Below are positions 1-7,507 of a stretch of 38,426 nucleotides of DNA, one piece after another. How positions within the stretch are numbered: position 1 is the stretch's first letter; each line of letters opens with the position of its first letter. A program made the position numbers and the translations under genes. The DNA is from Oscillospiraceae bacterium (GTDB lineage: Bacteria > Bacillota > Clostridia > Oscillospirales > Oscillospiraceae). The notes under the pieces are model-generated. The model had not been told where the DNA came from and searched no databases. It was given only the letters and a program-made list of their open reading frames with translations. The stretch spans positions 1 through 38,426 of the forward strand of contig JAILNC010000076.1 of NCBI GenBank assembly GCA_024691985.1, written 5' to 3'.

Positions 1-171
1 GGAGTCCTTCAGCCCGGCCTTGGCGCACACGTCGGCCATGGCCGCGATCGCGCTCTGCTCGGAATTGATCTTGCTCATGATGGTGGTGTCGGCAACCATC
101 TTGCCGTTCTCGTCGAGAATGACCGCCTTCGTGTAGGTGGAACCAACGTCACAACCGCCGAAATATTTCAT
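1..171 (-). CDS. 2-hydroxyacyl-CoA dehydratase activator ATPase (HgdC/BadF family), N-terminal part
   Basis: Only the first 57 codons are in the window; the gene runs off the left edge. The product starts MKYFGGCDVGSTYTKAVILD, which contains the DxGSTxTK phosphate-binding motif of the ASKHA-fold activators (HgdC, FldI, BadF/BcrA families). These are [4Fe-4S] homodimers that use ATP to inject an electron into a 2-hydroxyacyl-CoA dehydratase. A GGAGG ribosome binding site stands 9 nt before the ATG. The two dehydratase-family subunits lie directly upstream on the same strand, which supports the partner assignment. The gap of 224 nt to the upstream gene is filled with hairpins, so expression may be partly separate. 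The cluster cysteines would lie beyond the window edge, so they cannot be checked. Confidence 0.88.
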   Translation of the reverse strand, partial: MKYFGGCDVGSTYTKAVILDENGKMVADTTIMSKINSEQSAIAAMADVCAKAGLKDS

Positions 172-395
172 AGTACAATAACCTCCGTTTATTCTTTATT
201 GGCCCCCCTCCGGGGGAGTTCAGAGGGATCTCCCCTCTGATTTCATCGCCCGCAGGCAATGAAACAAATCGGATCGTTTTTCCCGGCGACATGCGCGTCG
301 GGAAAAACACGTCTCAGCCTGCAAGTATGCGAGCGCAGCGAGTGCGCGCGGCAGACTGCAAAACCCTTCTAAATTGAAAGGCTTTGCCTTTCAAT
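172..395. repeat. Hairpin-rich spacer between dehydratase subunit and activator genes
   Basis: This 224-nt spacer has no gene but at least five inverted repeats: CCCCC/GGGGG at 204-216, CAGAGGG/CCCTCTG at 221-239, TTTCAT/ATGAAA at 241-264, GTTTTTCCCG/CGGGAAAAAC at 276-308, and a weaker GTCT..GCC/GGC..AGAC pair from 311 to about 356. The first hairpin, starting TTGGC at 199, resembles the repeat inside lgt (32944-32997), so at least part of the spacer looks like a dispersed intergenic repeat. No run of T follows any hairpin in the direction of transcription, so none is a classical terminator. The role is inferred only: mRNA processing or stability, or attenuation between the enzyme and its activator. 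Confidence 0.6.
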
Positions 396-398
396 TTA
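370..398 (-). other. 13-bp stem-loop spanning the stop codon of the large dehydratase subunit
   Basis: A perfect 13-bp inverted repeat (370-382 and 386-398, 3-nt loop) includes the TAA stop codon of the gene ending at 396. On the minus strand it is followed by TTTAGAAGGG and not by a T tract, so it is a weak terminator at best. It could instead protect the 3' end of the subunit message. Confidence 0.55.
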
Positions 399-2186
399 CA
401 TGCAAACCTCGTCCTCGAACTCGACCAGCGACGGATCGACGGGTTCGGCGTGCATGACGGTACGCATGTACTCGTTGACCTTGTCGCGCATGGTGCGGCG
501 CGAGACGGTACGCGGGTCCATCAGGTCGTGCTCGATCCAGATCAGATGGTAGCCGCGCTGACGGCCCTGGTCGTCGAGGATGCCCTGGACGGTGGCCATG
601 TTCTTGCAGGCCACGTTCTGATACATGATGATCAGCTTGGCGTTCCAGGCCTCGCACTGGGCCCAGCACTCGTCGACGACGTTCTGGTAGCCGCCGTTGG
701 TGTGACGGCGCATGACCATGCGCTCGTACAGACGGGCCAGATCGCGCAGCGCCTCTTCCTTGTCCTCGGTCTCGAGGTGCTTGGTGTAGTTCAGGGACTC
801 CATTTCGACCAGCACGTCGATGCCCCAGCAGTTGGCCAGCCAGTTGGAGAAGTTGGCGTAGTAGTGGGCCGGGCAGGACCACACGATGGCGCGGTGCTTC
901 ATCTTGCGCGCGGGCCACGCGGTCTCGCCGTTCTCGTAGGCCTTCTGGAGCATCTTGTCGACCTTGAGCATGGAGGGGAGGACGCGCGGGTCGAGGCCGC
1001 CGTCCATCTCGTAGTTCCACTTGCGGAACAGCTCATAGCTCGGGCCGATGAACTGCGGCATCGCGGACTTGTTGATCTCCCACTTGTTCAGCTCGAGATC
1101 GGTCTCCTGGTTGAAGCGCTTCATGCACTCGAAGTAGTGATCCCAGTTCCACTTGGCGCCGGTATGCTCTTCGATGGCCTTGATGCAGGCCTTGATGTCC
1201 TCGGCGCCCATCTGCACGGTCTCCTCGTCCATATAGCGGACGGGGAAGCAGAGGTGGAAGACGGGGATGTGCGGGAAGCGGCGGGAGAAGTAGGAGGAAG
1301 CCATGGTGGAGCCGTCGCAGGGCATGGAGCTGGAGATGAACAGCGAGCCCATGTCGGGCAGCGCGTCGATGACCAGCGCGCCGCACTCGGAGGACGGCAC
1401 CGGGCAGGTGTCGGCGGGCAGACCGTAGCTCTCGACCGCGTCGATGTAGGGGATGCAGACCAACTGGTCGATCTCGGAGACCAGGAACATGGGCAGCAGC
1501 TGGTGCGGGATCGCGCACAGATCGGGGAAGCCGGCGGCGATCTGGCCCATGGTCATCTCGTCGAAGGTGAACATCATGCGGTTGAGCTCGTTGCTGTTGC
1601 CGTTCTTGCGGTCGGCCTTGCTCAGGAGGACCAGGTTCTCCGCCACATAGCGGAAGATCTGGAAGGTGACCTCATGGCTCATGCGCAGGTTGGAGCCGCG
1701 CAGGCCGAGGATGTTCTTGTCCATGAAGCCGTGGCAGCAGAAGTAGGAGATCATCCAGCGGTACCACAGCGCGCTGTTCATGGCGGGGATGAGGTCCTTG
1801 GAGAAGGTCATGAGCAGCATGCCCCACATGCGGGCCCATTCCCAGAAGTCGTAGGCGGTGTCCTTGACGCCGCGCCACTCGCGGCGGACGGTGGCCATCG
1901 CGCCCTTGCGGTACAGACGGCCGAGGCTGCGCTCGCCGTTGACGACGCGGTCCCATTTCTCCGCGCTGTCGAGAGCCATGAAGTCGGCATATTCGCCCTT
2001 GACGCGCTCCCAGTCGGCCTTGCAGTCGTTCACGCGGTCCTGACCGAATTTCTTCCAGTCGGTGGCCTTGAGCAGATCCCAGGCGATGACGCCGACCTCG
2101 GCGAGGTTGGCACCCTGCTTTTTCCAGTCGATATTATCCTTGGCTTTCCAGAACTTCGGATTCGGATAGACGGGTTTCTTAGCCAT
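396..2186 (-). CDS. 2-hydroxyacyl-CoA dehydratase/benzoyl-CoA reductase family protein, large (HgdA-like) subunit
   Basis: This 596-residue protein belongs to the HgdA/FldB branch of the 2-hydroxyacyl-CoA dehydratase family, whose members carry a [4Fe-4S] cluster and eliminate water from (R)-2-hydroxyacyl-CoA through a ketyl radical. Cysteines that could serve as ligands include C150/C151, C224, C244, C261 and C268. The C-terminal stretch with WIEHDLMDP and RTVSRRTMRDKVNEYM matches the usual end of the family. Family subunits are usually about 380-480 residues; this one has roughly 150 extra N-terminal residues, rich in Trp, Lys and Asp. I chose the ATG at 2186 because AAGGAGG stands 9 nt before it. 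It overlaps the upstream subunit gene by 8 nt, which points to translational coupling. The substrate is unknown. Confidence 0.82.
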   Translation of the reverse strand: MAKKPVYPNPKFWKAKDNIDWKKQGANLAEVGVIAWDLLKATDWKKFGQDRVNDCKADWERVKGEYADFMALDSAEKWDRVVNGERSLGRLYRKGAMATVRREWRGVKDTAYDFWEWARMWGMLLMTFSKDLIPAMNSALWYRWMISYFCCHGFMDKNILGLRGSNLRMSHEVTFQIFRYVAENLVLLSKADRKNGNSNELNRMMFTFDEMTMGQIAAGFPDLCAIPHQLLPMFLVSEIDQLVCIPYIDAVESYGLPADTCPVPSSECGALVIDALPDMGSLFISSSMPCDGSTMASSYFSRRFPHIPVFHLCFPVRYMDEETVQMGAEDIKACIKAIEEHTGAKWNWDHYFECMKRFNQETDLELNKWEINKSAMPQFIGPSYELFRKWNYEMDGGLDPRVLPSMLKVDKMLQKAYENGETAWPARKMKHRAIVWSCPAHYYANFSNWLANCWGIDVLVEMESLNYTKHLETEDKEEALRDLARLYERMVMRRHTNGGYQNVVDECWAQCEAWNAKLIIMYQNVACKNMATVQGILDDQGRQRGYHLIWIEHDLMDPRTVSRRTMRDKVNEYMRTVMHAEPVDPSLVEFEDEVCM

Positions 2187-3378
2187 TCTTCTCTGCCTCC
2201 TTGTGGATACGTTTGATCTCAAGCGATTCTACGAAGGCCTGCACGCGGGTACGGAGCTGACCGGAGTTGCCGTTGTTGTACAGACGGTCGACGCTCAGGA
2301 CGGGCCAGCCGTATTCGTCGTGCATGATGTGGGAGACGAGCGCGCGCTCGAAGCCCCAGTAGTCGCAGTACTTCATCTGCTCGTAGATGATGCCCTCGGC
2401 CTTGAACTCCTTGGCGAGGCGGTCGGCTGTCTCACGGCGCTGGAGCACCTTCTCGTCGGCGATGTAGCGGGCGCACTCGGAATGCTGCATGACGTGCAGG
2501 CAGATCTGGCGCAGCGCGTCCTCGTCGTCCTTGAGCTCGATGATCTCGCGGCCGGGGGTGGAGCCGAAGCAGTAGCGGTCGGACACGACCAGCGCGCCGC
2601 AGCCCTCGATGAGCTTGGTGAGGCTGGGGTCGTCGATCTCGGAGCCGACGATCGCCACGCGGGCGCGGTAGGGGTTCTTCTCGTCGGGCTCGCGGGCCTT
2701 GATCTCCTCCAGCGTCTCGCGCAGGTAGGGGAGGATCAGACGCTTGGGGCAGGTGTAGGAGACGAGGTTGAGCACGTGGAACTCGTAGCCGGTCACCACG
2801 GGGTTGAGCTGCTTGCGCAGCTCGCCGATCTCGGTGAGGATGGCGCAGACCTCGTTGTGCTCCGCAACGGCCTTGCGGATGGCGGCGTCGGAGGTGTCGA
2901 CGCCGTACTTCTCGGTCAGCACGTCGAGCACGCGCAGACGCATCTGCTTGACATAGGAGTCGAGCGTGTAGTCGGTGACCTTGAAGGGGATGTCGCAGTG
3001 GGTGACGAAGAAGTTGGGCTTGTCGTTGATCTTGAGGATCTCGAAGTGCTCCATGGCGCGGTTCATCATGGAGCAGGCGTCCACGCCGATCATGGCGTCG
3101 AGGAACTGATAGCCGCCCTCGATGCCGCGTTCCACCAGCGCTCTTGCATATTCGCAGGTGTAGTTGGACATGTAGTAGGTGGCGATGTCGATCGAGCCGG
3201 TGTTGGGGGCGCGCAGACGCACGGAGAAGCACTTGTCGACGTTGAGCAGGCACTCGGGCACATGGTAGCAGGTATAGCCGAGCGCGAGGTCGCCCTCGGC
3301 CTGCGCCTGTCTGACCAGCTCATTGTCGGCGTTCTCAAGCAGGTTCTCGAAGAAGATCAGATGCTTAAGATCTTTCAA
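2179..3378 (-). CDS. 2-hydroxyacyl-CoA dehydratase family protein, HgdB/FldC-like subunit
   Basis: The product has 399 residues, the normal size for a beta-type subunit. It begins with the family pattern GYTCYHVPECLL (C37, C43) followed by C50, C75 (SNYTCEYA) and C102 (DACSMMNR). Near the end it has EQMKYCDYWGFE (C338) and QLRTRVQAFVESLE, the usual closing motif. It should pair with the next gene's product to form the cluster-bearing heterodimer, but which cysteines bind iron cannot be read from sequence alone. It sits 16 nt after the CooC-like gene and overlaps the following subunit gene by 8 nt, so all three form one operon. Alternatives are a benzoyl-CoA reductase-like or double-cubane-type relative with another substrate. 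Confidence 0.85.
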   Translation of the reverse strand: MKDLKHLIFFENLLENADNELVRQAQAEGDLALGYTCYHVPECLLNVDKCFSVRLRAPNTGSIDIATYYMSNYTCEYARALVERGIEGGYQFLDAMIGVDACSMMNRAMEHFEILKINDKPNFFVTHCDIPFKVTDYTLDSYVKQMRLRVLDVLTEKYGVDTSDAAIRKAVAEHNEVCAILTEIGELRKQLNPVVTGYEFHVLNLVSYTCPKRLILPYLRETLEEIKAREPDEKNPYRARVAIVGSEIDDPSLTKLIEGCGALVVSDRYCFGSTPGREIIELKDDEDALRQICLHVMQHSECARYIADEKVLQRRETADRLAKEFKAEGIIYEQMKYCDYWGFERALVSHIMHDEYGWPVLSVDRLYNNGNSGQLRTRVQAFVESLEIKRIHKEAEKNG

Positions 3379-3394
3379 ATGTTTACACCTCTTT

Positions 3395-4159
3395 TTACAG
3401 AATTTCTATGTTGCGGAGTGCTTCCTTCACTCCCTTGAGCATGGCGGAATCCGCGGGCAGTGCGTAGACGCTCTTGCCCATGATGTCGTTGGCGGCAAAA
3501 GCGCTGTCCGCGGGGATATAGGCGAGCACGTCGACCCCGGGGGCCTTGAACGCGTCCACAAGCTCGGGATTGGTGACGCGGTTGACGATGACGCCTATGC
3601 GGTCGTAGGCGATCAGCTCGTCGGCGACCTGCTTGATGGTGCCGATGACCTGCGCGCCCTTTTTGCTCTGGTCGGTAACGAGGATCAGATGGGTGACCTG
3701 GTCCATGACGCGGCGCTGGATCTGCTCGATCCCGGCCTCGCCGTCGATGACGACGTAGTCGAAGCTGTTGGCGAGCATACCGATGACTTCCTTGAGGTAG
3801 GAATTGACCTTGCAGTAGCAGCCGGAGCTCTCGGGCCGGCCGATGGCGAGGAAGGCAAAGCCGGGCATCTCCACCAGCGCGTCGAAGATGCGGAAGCGTG
3901 CCTCGCTCAGCAGTTCGAGGGCCTCCCGGGTCTCGCCGTTTTCGACGCTGTCGACGATGCCCATGCGGATATCGTCCAGCGTCATCTTCACATCGACCCC
4001 CAGCGCGACCGACAGGCCGACCGCGGGGTCGGCGTCGATGGCGAGGATCTTTTTGTCCGGGTAATTCTCGACCAAAAGCCGGACGATCGACGCGCAGACA
4101 GACGTTTTCCCGACGCCGCCCTTGCCTGCGACTGTGATGATCCGGGCTTTATTTCCCAT
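3395..4159 (-). CDS. CooC-type nickel/metallocluster insertion ATPase (MinD/ParA family)
   Basis: A 254-residue SIMIBI-class ATPase. It has the deviant Walker A GKGGVGKT at residues 12-19, AIDADP at about 40-45, and VVIDGEAG at 136-143. The pair C114-x-C116 lies in GRPESSGCYCKVN, which matches the metal-binding CxC loop of CooC. Known CooC proteins dimerise and use ATP to help insert nickel into carbon monoxide dehydrogenase. No CODH gene is visible here; the gene instead leads an operon of 2-hydroxyacyl-CoA dehydratase-family subunits. It may therefore mature that enzyme's cluster, or supply another enzyme encoded elsewhere. The ATG at 4159 has GGAGG 7 nt upstream, with a candidate promoter at 4214-4242. 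Confidence 0.85.
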   Translation of the reverse strand: MGNKARIITVAGKGGVGKTSVCASIVRLLVENYPDKKILAIDADPAVGLSVALGVDVKMTLDDIRMGIVDSVENGETREALELLSEARFRIFDALVEMPGFAFLAIGRPESSGCYCKVNSYLKEVIGMLANSFDYVVIDGEAGIEQIQRRVMDQVTHLILVTDQSKKGAQVIGTIKQVADELIAYDRIGVIVNRVTNPELVDAFKAPGVDVLAYIPADSAFAANDIMGKSVYALPADSAMLKGVKEALRNIEIL

Positions 4160-4213
4160 ATGCGTTCCTCCAATCCGAAAAAGTGCGCAATAGCACGAAG
4201 ATACTATCGGCCT

Positions 4214-4242
4214 ATTCTAACATACGGTCGGGAATTATGCAA
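4214..4242 (-). promoter_or_regulatory. Candidate promoter of the CooC/dehydratase operon
   Basis: On the minus strand, TTGCAT and TAGAAT are separated by 17 nt, 55 nt upstream of the CooC-like start codon. The -10 box matches 5/6 of the consensus, the -35 box only 3/6. It lies after the terminator of the preceding polysaccharide operon, as expected for a separate unit. Confidence 0.5.
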
Positions 4243-4335
4243 GATAAACACTTTAAAAAGAAGTGCCCGGAACTTTTTTGGGCATTTCGTTGACAGAATC
4301 GGGTGGTTTTGTCTGGACAGTCCGGAAGAAAACGT

Positions 4336-4367
4336 AAAAAAACCGGCGCCGTTTCAAACGGCGCCGG
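4336..4367 (-). terminator. Rho-independent terminator of the polysaccharide/tspO operon
   Basis: On the minus strand a GC-rich stem (CCGGCGCCGTT with its complement, 4343-4367) is followed by seven T residues (A tract at 4336-4342). It lies about 90 nt after the tspO stop codon and upstream of the CooC operon promoter. Confidence 0.9.
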
Positions 4368-4396
4368 ACAGATTGCAGACAGAGTCGGATTATTCG

Positions 4397-4439
4397 CGTC
4401 ATTGCGAACCGGCCCGCAGGCTGGTGTGGCGATCCGCAT
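4397..4439. repeat. Dispersed palindromic repeat, family A (CATTGCGA...GGCGATCC), copy 1
   Basis: It begins CGTCATTGCGAACC and ends GTGGCGATCCGC, with a short inverted repeat in the middle (CCGGCC/GGCTGG). Two further copies lie at 22070-22110 and 26359-26437. It sits between the tspO stop codon and its terminator. Related repeats are common between genes in Clostridia. Confidence 0.75.
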
Positions 4440-4457
4440 CTCCCAAACGTCGGGCGT

Positions 4458-4937
4458 TCAGCGGTTGAGCAGATACACCCCGAGATTGAGATAGCCCGCG
4501 AAGACGAGCCAGGCGAGATAGGGCAGCAGCAGCCGCCCGGCCGGACGCGAGATGCAGGAGAAGAGCAGCGCGCAGACGGCCGCGATAACGATCAGCGCCA
4601 GCAGCAGCAGGAAGGCCGGGAGCCAGGCCTGCATCGTGAAAAAGAGGATGGGCCAGAGGAAGTTGACCGCCAGATTCAGCCCGTAGACGGTCAGCGCGCG
4701 CTCGAGCCGCGCCCCGGAGGCCCCGGAGACCCAGACGAGATAGCAGGCGCAGCCCATCGAGAGATAGAACAGCGTCCAGGCCGCGGAGAACAGCCAGGGC
4801 GGCGGCGTCAGCGGCGGCTTCGGCAGGGCTGCGAAGGCCTTCATCCCGTCGCGCGTCAAAAAGGCGGCCAGACCGCCCACCGCCAGCGGGACCGCCAGCG
4901 ACACCGCGAGCGGCTTCCATTTGATTTCGTGCTTCAT
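4458..4937 (-). CDS. tspO: TspO/MBR family tryptophan-rich sensory protein
   Basis: A 159-residue membrane protein with about five transmembrane helices. Family motifs are clear: KPPLTPPPWLFSAAWTLFY, GLNLAVNFLWPILFF and YLAWLVFAGYLNLGVYLLN. TspO proteins bind porphyrins and other hydrophobic ligands; the bacterial role is varied and not settled. I prefer the ATG at 4937 because GGCGGGTGAT precedes it; an in-frame ATG at 4952 has no good ribosome binding site. It is the last gene before the terminator at 4336-4367 and follows the MBOAT gene by 49 nt, so it may ride on the polysaccharide operon without sharing its function. Confidence 0.93.
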   Translation of the reverse strand: MKHEIKWKPLAVSLAVPLAVGGLAAFLTRDGMKAFAALPKPPLTPPPWLFSAAWTLFYLSMGCACYLVWVSGASGARLERALTVYGLNLAVNFLWPILFFTMQAWLPAFLLLLALIVIAAVCALLFSCISRPAGRLLLPYLAWLVFAGYLNLGVYLLNR

Positions 4938-4986
4938 TTCATCACCCGCCATAGCTTATGCACGGCGGGGACGAACTATGTGCCGA

Positions 4987-6429
4987 TCAGAACTGGAAAT
5001 AAATGAACGGGCTCTGACCCGTATAGGCCAGACAGAGCGTCAGCCCGACGAAGGTGAAGAAGGCGGTCAGGCCCCGGAAGCCCGAGAGGTCGACCGTCGG
5101 ATAGTAGCCGTCGAGCCTCGCACCGTTTTTCCGGCTGCGCAGGATGGCGGCCAGCGAGCACAACGCGGTCAGGATAAGCGCCGTCACGGCCCAGAAGCTG
5201 ACGAAATGCAGCCCCGACTGGAGCGTGAAGATGGCGGCGATGATGGAGAAGGCCTTGCCGATGCTGTCGGCGCGGAACACGACGAGGCAGAGGCTGACCC
5301 AGGTGAAGGTCACGAACACCGAGACGGCCGTCCACAGCGGGCCGCGCCGGTCCAGACCCCGCTTTTTCCGCCATGTGGCGTAGAGCTTGTGCACGCACAG
5401 GGCTGCGCCGTGCAGCGCGCCCCAGGCGACGTAGGTCCAGGCCGCGCCGTGCCAGAGCCCGCCGACGGTCATGGTGATAAGCAGATTAACGTAGGTGCGC
5501 GCCTTGCCCTTCCGGTTGCCGCCGAGCGGGATGTACAGGTAGTCCTGCAGCCACGCGCCCAGCGAGATATGCCAGCGCTTCCAGAACTCGCTGACGTTGC
5601 GGGAGAGGTAGGGGAGGTTGAAGTTGCGCGGCAGCTCATAGCCGAGGATGCGCGCGCAGCCGACGGCCATGTCGGAGTAGCCGGAGAAGTCGCAGTAGAT
5701 CTGGATGGCGTAGGCGTAGGCCATCAGCAGCAGCGTGGGGGAGCTGTAGGCGGCGGGCGCGGCGTGCACGGCGTCGACGAAGACGCCGATATTGTCGGCC
5801 AGCACGATCTTCTTGAACAGGCCGAAGGCGAAGTACTGCACGCCCAGCGCGAGACCCTCCGCCGTGACGGTGCGCTCCTCATGCAGCTGCGGGATGAAGT
5901 CTCCGGCCTTGACGATGGGGCCCGCCACGAGCTGCGGGAAGAAGGCGATGTACAGCGCGGTCTTGACGAAGTCCGTCTCGGGCCTGAGCTTGCCGCGGGA
6001 CACGTCGATTGTATAGCTGAGGGACTGGAAGGTGTAGAAGGAGATGCCCACGGGCAGGAGGATGCTCAGCGTCCCGGCGCGGGCGATGCCGAAGAGCGCG
6101 CAGAAGGAGTCGACGAAGAAGTTGAAGTACTTGAAGATGCCGAGGATCAGCAGCGGCAGCACGACCCCGACGCTCAGGGCGAGGCGGCGGCGTCTGCCGT
6201 CCATATGCAGCGCGCAGAAGTGGGCCGTGAGCGTCAGCCCCAGCATCAGAAAGCAGCACTTCCAGTTCCACCAGCCGTAGAAGACATAGCTTGCGATCAG
6301 CAGGAGGATCTGGCGGATGCGCATGCGCTTTTCCCGCTCCATCGCGCGGAAGGGCGCGGCGTTCGTCAGCGCGGCCAGCACGCACACGAGGGGGAAGAAG
6401 ACCAGAAAGCTCAGACTGTTGAACGGCAT
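4987..6429 (-). CDS. MBOAT family O-acyltransferase (AlgI-like)
   Basis: A 480-residue polytopic membrane protein. Family landmarks are PVGISFYTFQSLSYTID (126-142), FFPQLVAGPI (163-172), DFSGYSDMA (247-255), FWKRWHISLG (282-291) and the catalytic motif GGLWHGAAW with H327. MBOAT proteins of this type move acyl groups, mostly acetyl, across the membrane to a partner that decorates extracellular polysaccharide. The gene follows the SGNH gene by 2 nt, which makes the two a likely acetylation pair. It has GGAGG 7 nt before the ATG. Family is certain; the acceptor glycan is inferred from the operon. Confidence 0.93.
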   Translation of the reverse strand: MPFNSLSFLVFFPLVCVLAALTNAAPFRAMEREKRMRIRQILLLIASYVFYGWWNWKCCFLMLGLTLTAHFCALHMDGRRRRLALSVGVVLPLLILGIFKYFNFFVDSFCALFGIARAGTLSILLPVGISFYTFQSLSYTIDVSRGKLRPETDFVKTALYIAFFPQLVAGPIVKAGDFIPQLHEERTVTAEGLALGVQYFAFGLFKKIVLADNIGVFVDAVHAAPAAYSSPTLLLMAYAYAIQIYCDFSGYSDMAVGCARILGYELPRNFNLPYLSRNVSEFWKRWHISLGAWLQDYLYIPLGGNRKGKARTYVNLLITMTVGGLWHGAAWTYVAWGALHGAALCVHKLYATWRKKRGLDRRGPLWTAVSVFVTFTWVSLCLVVFRADSIGKAFSIIAAIFTLQSGLHFVSFWAVTALILTALCSLAAILRSRKNGARLDGYYPTVDLSGFRGLTAFFTFVGLTLCLAYTGQSPFIYFQF

Positions 6430-6431
6430 GC

Positions 6432-7436
6432 TCAGCCCTCCCTCTCCGCGATGCGCGCGGCGGCGGCTTCGGCAAAAATGCGGTGCCCGTGGCGGTTCAG
6501 ATGCCCGACGGAGGGCGCGGTGTTGGAGTAGCCGAAGGGGAGGACACAGCTGTCATAGGCGGCGAGATAGGGCTGCGTGAGATCCAGAAATTCAATGCCC
6601 TTCTCCCGGCAGAGCGAGGCAAAGAGGGCGAGCTTCTCCGGGTCGGTGTCGGCATGGGCGCTGCCGTCGGGATCGATGAGCAGGGGCGGGGAATAGACGA
6701 CCATCGGCAGCACGCCGTGGGCCTTGCTCTCACTTGCGAGTTTGTCCAGCAGCCGCTCGAGCGACTCGGCGTAGCTGCCGGTGAAGGCGGCGCCCTCCTC
6801 ATACTGGCCGTCGGCCATCCCGCTGAACAGCTCGCTGCGCTTGACGTACTTCGTGTAAAACAGGCGCAGCACGGGGATCTTCTGCAGCAGGGTGAGCAGC
6901 CCGCCGGTATGGGAGGGGATGTCGGGGTAAGTCCCCTCGACGACGGCCTCCATGTCCTCGGGGGCGAAGTCCAGGCTCATGGTCTCGATCAGCACCCAGT
7001 CCTTGGGCGCGTAGAGCGCCAGCGCGCTGTCGAGGCGCTTGACGCAGTAGAGCATGGTGTGTCCGGCCGTGCCGATGTTGTAGACATAGCGCTGCCCGCC
7101 GAAGAACTCGTTGAGCCGGGCGGCGGCGTTCTCGTCCTGGGCCACGTTGAAGCCCTCCATGTGGGACGAGCCCATCAGCAGGATGTCGATGTCCTCGCCG
7201 GGCGTATAGTCCAGCAGGTTGTTGAAGCCGTCGTTGTTCGTGCGGCCCAGAGCAAAGCCCTCGGTCCCCTTGCTGTAGAAGCGTCCGGCCTCCCATTTGT
7301 ACTCGGTCGCGCCGGTCTCGTTGGTGTAGTGGACGGGCACGTTGTAGTAGAACCAGCAGAACAGGCACAGCAAGGCCAGCGCGAGCAGCCCCGCGCCGAC
7401 GGCCTTCCCTATCCACTTGAAAACAGCTCTGGTCAT
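6432..7436 (-). CDS. Membrane-anchored SGNH/GDSL-type hydrolase or O-acetyltransferase
   Basis: The 334-residue protein has one N-terminal membrane segment (about 10-32) and an extracytoplasmic domain. DILLMGSSHMEGFN (84-97) carries the block I serine, and GHLNRHGHRIFAE (from 311) resembles the C-terminal His block. Proteins of this shape work with MBOAT partners, receiving the acetyl group outside the membrane and passing it to sugars. Its gene lies 2 nt upstream of the MBOAT gene, which strongly supports that role. The Asp of the usual Asp-x-x-His pair is not obvious, so hydrolase activity should not be assumed. An AAGGA site precedes the ATG. Confidence 0.78.
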   Translation of the reverse strand: MTRAVFKWIGKAVGAGLLALALLCLFCWFYYNVPVHYTNETGATEYKWEAGRFYSKGTEGFALGRTNNDGFNNLLDYTPGEDIDILLMGSSHMEGFNVAQDENAAARLNEFFGGQRYVYNIGTAGHTMLYCVKRLDSALALYAPKDWVLIETMSLDFAPEDMEAVVEGTYPDIPSHTGGLLTLLQKIPVLRLFYTKYVKRSELFSGMADGQYEEGAAFTGSYAESLERLLDKLASESKAHGVLPMVVYSPPLLIDPDGSAHADTDPEKLALFASLCREKGIEFLDLTQPYLAAYDSCVLPFGYSNTAPSVGHLNRHGHRIFAEAAAARIAEREG

Positions 7437-7448
7437 ATGAATCGTCCT

Positions 7449-7478
7449 TGTAGGGGCCGACGCCCTCGGCGGCCCGCA
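7449..7478. repeat. Short dispersed palindrome (GTAGGGGCCGACGCCC type)
   Basis: A small imperfect inverted repeat (GGGCC/GGCCC) fills the 71-nt gap between the GT2 and SGNH genes. It resembles the short hairpins at 23453-23472 and 27973-27994. It is the only sizeable gap within the polysaccharide operon apart from the one before tspO. Confidence 0.5.
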
Positions 7479-7507
7479 TCTTCCCGTGCCTTACGGTACA
7501 ATAATAA

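Noticed and set aside
384-2216. Plus-strand reading frame of 610 codons opposite the large dehydratase subunit
   Set aside because: It is the antisense of a clear family gene, has a Val/Asp/Gly/His-rich composition typical of the complement of GC-rich coding DNA, and no ribosome binding site or known domain.
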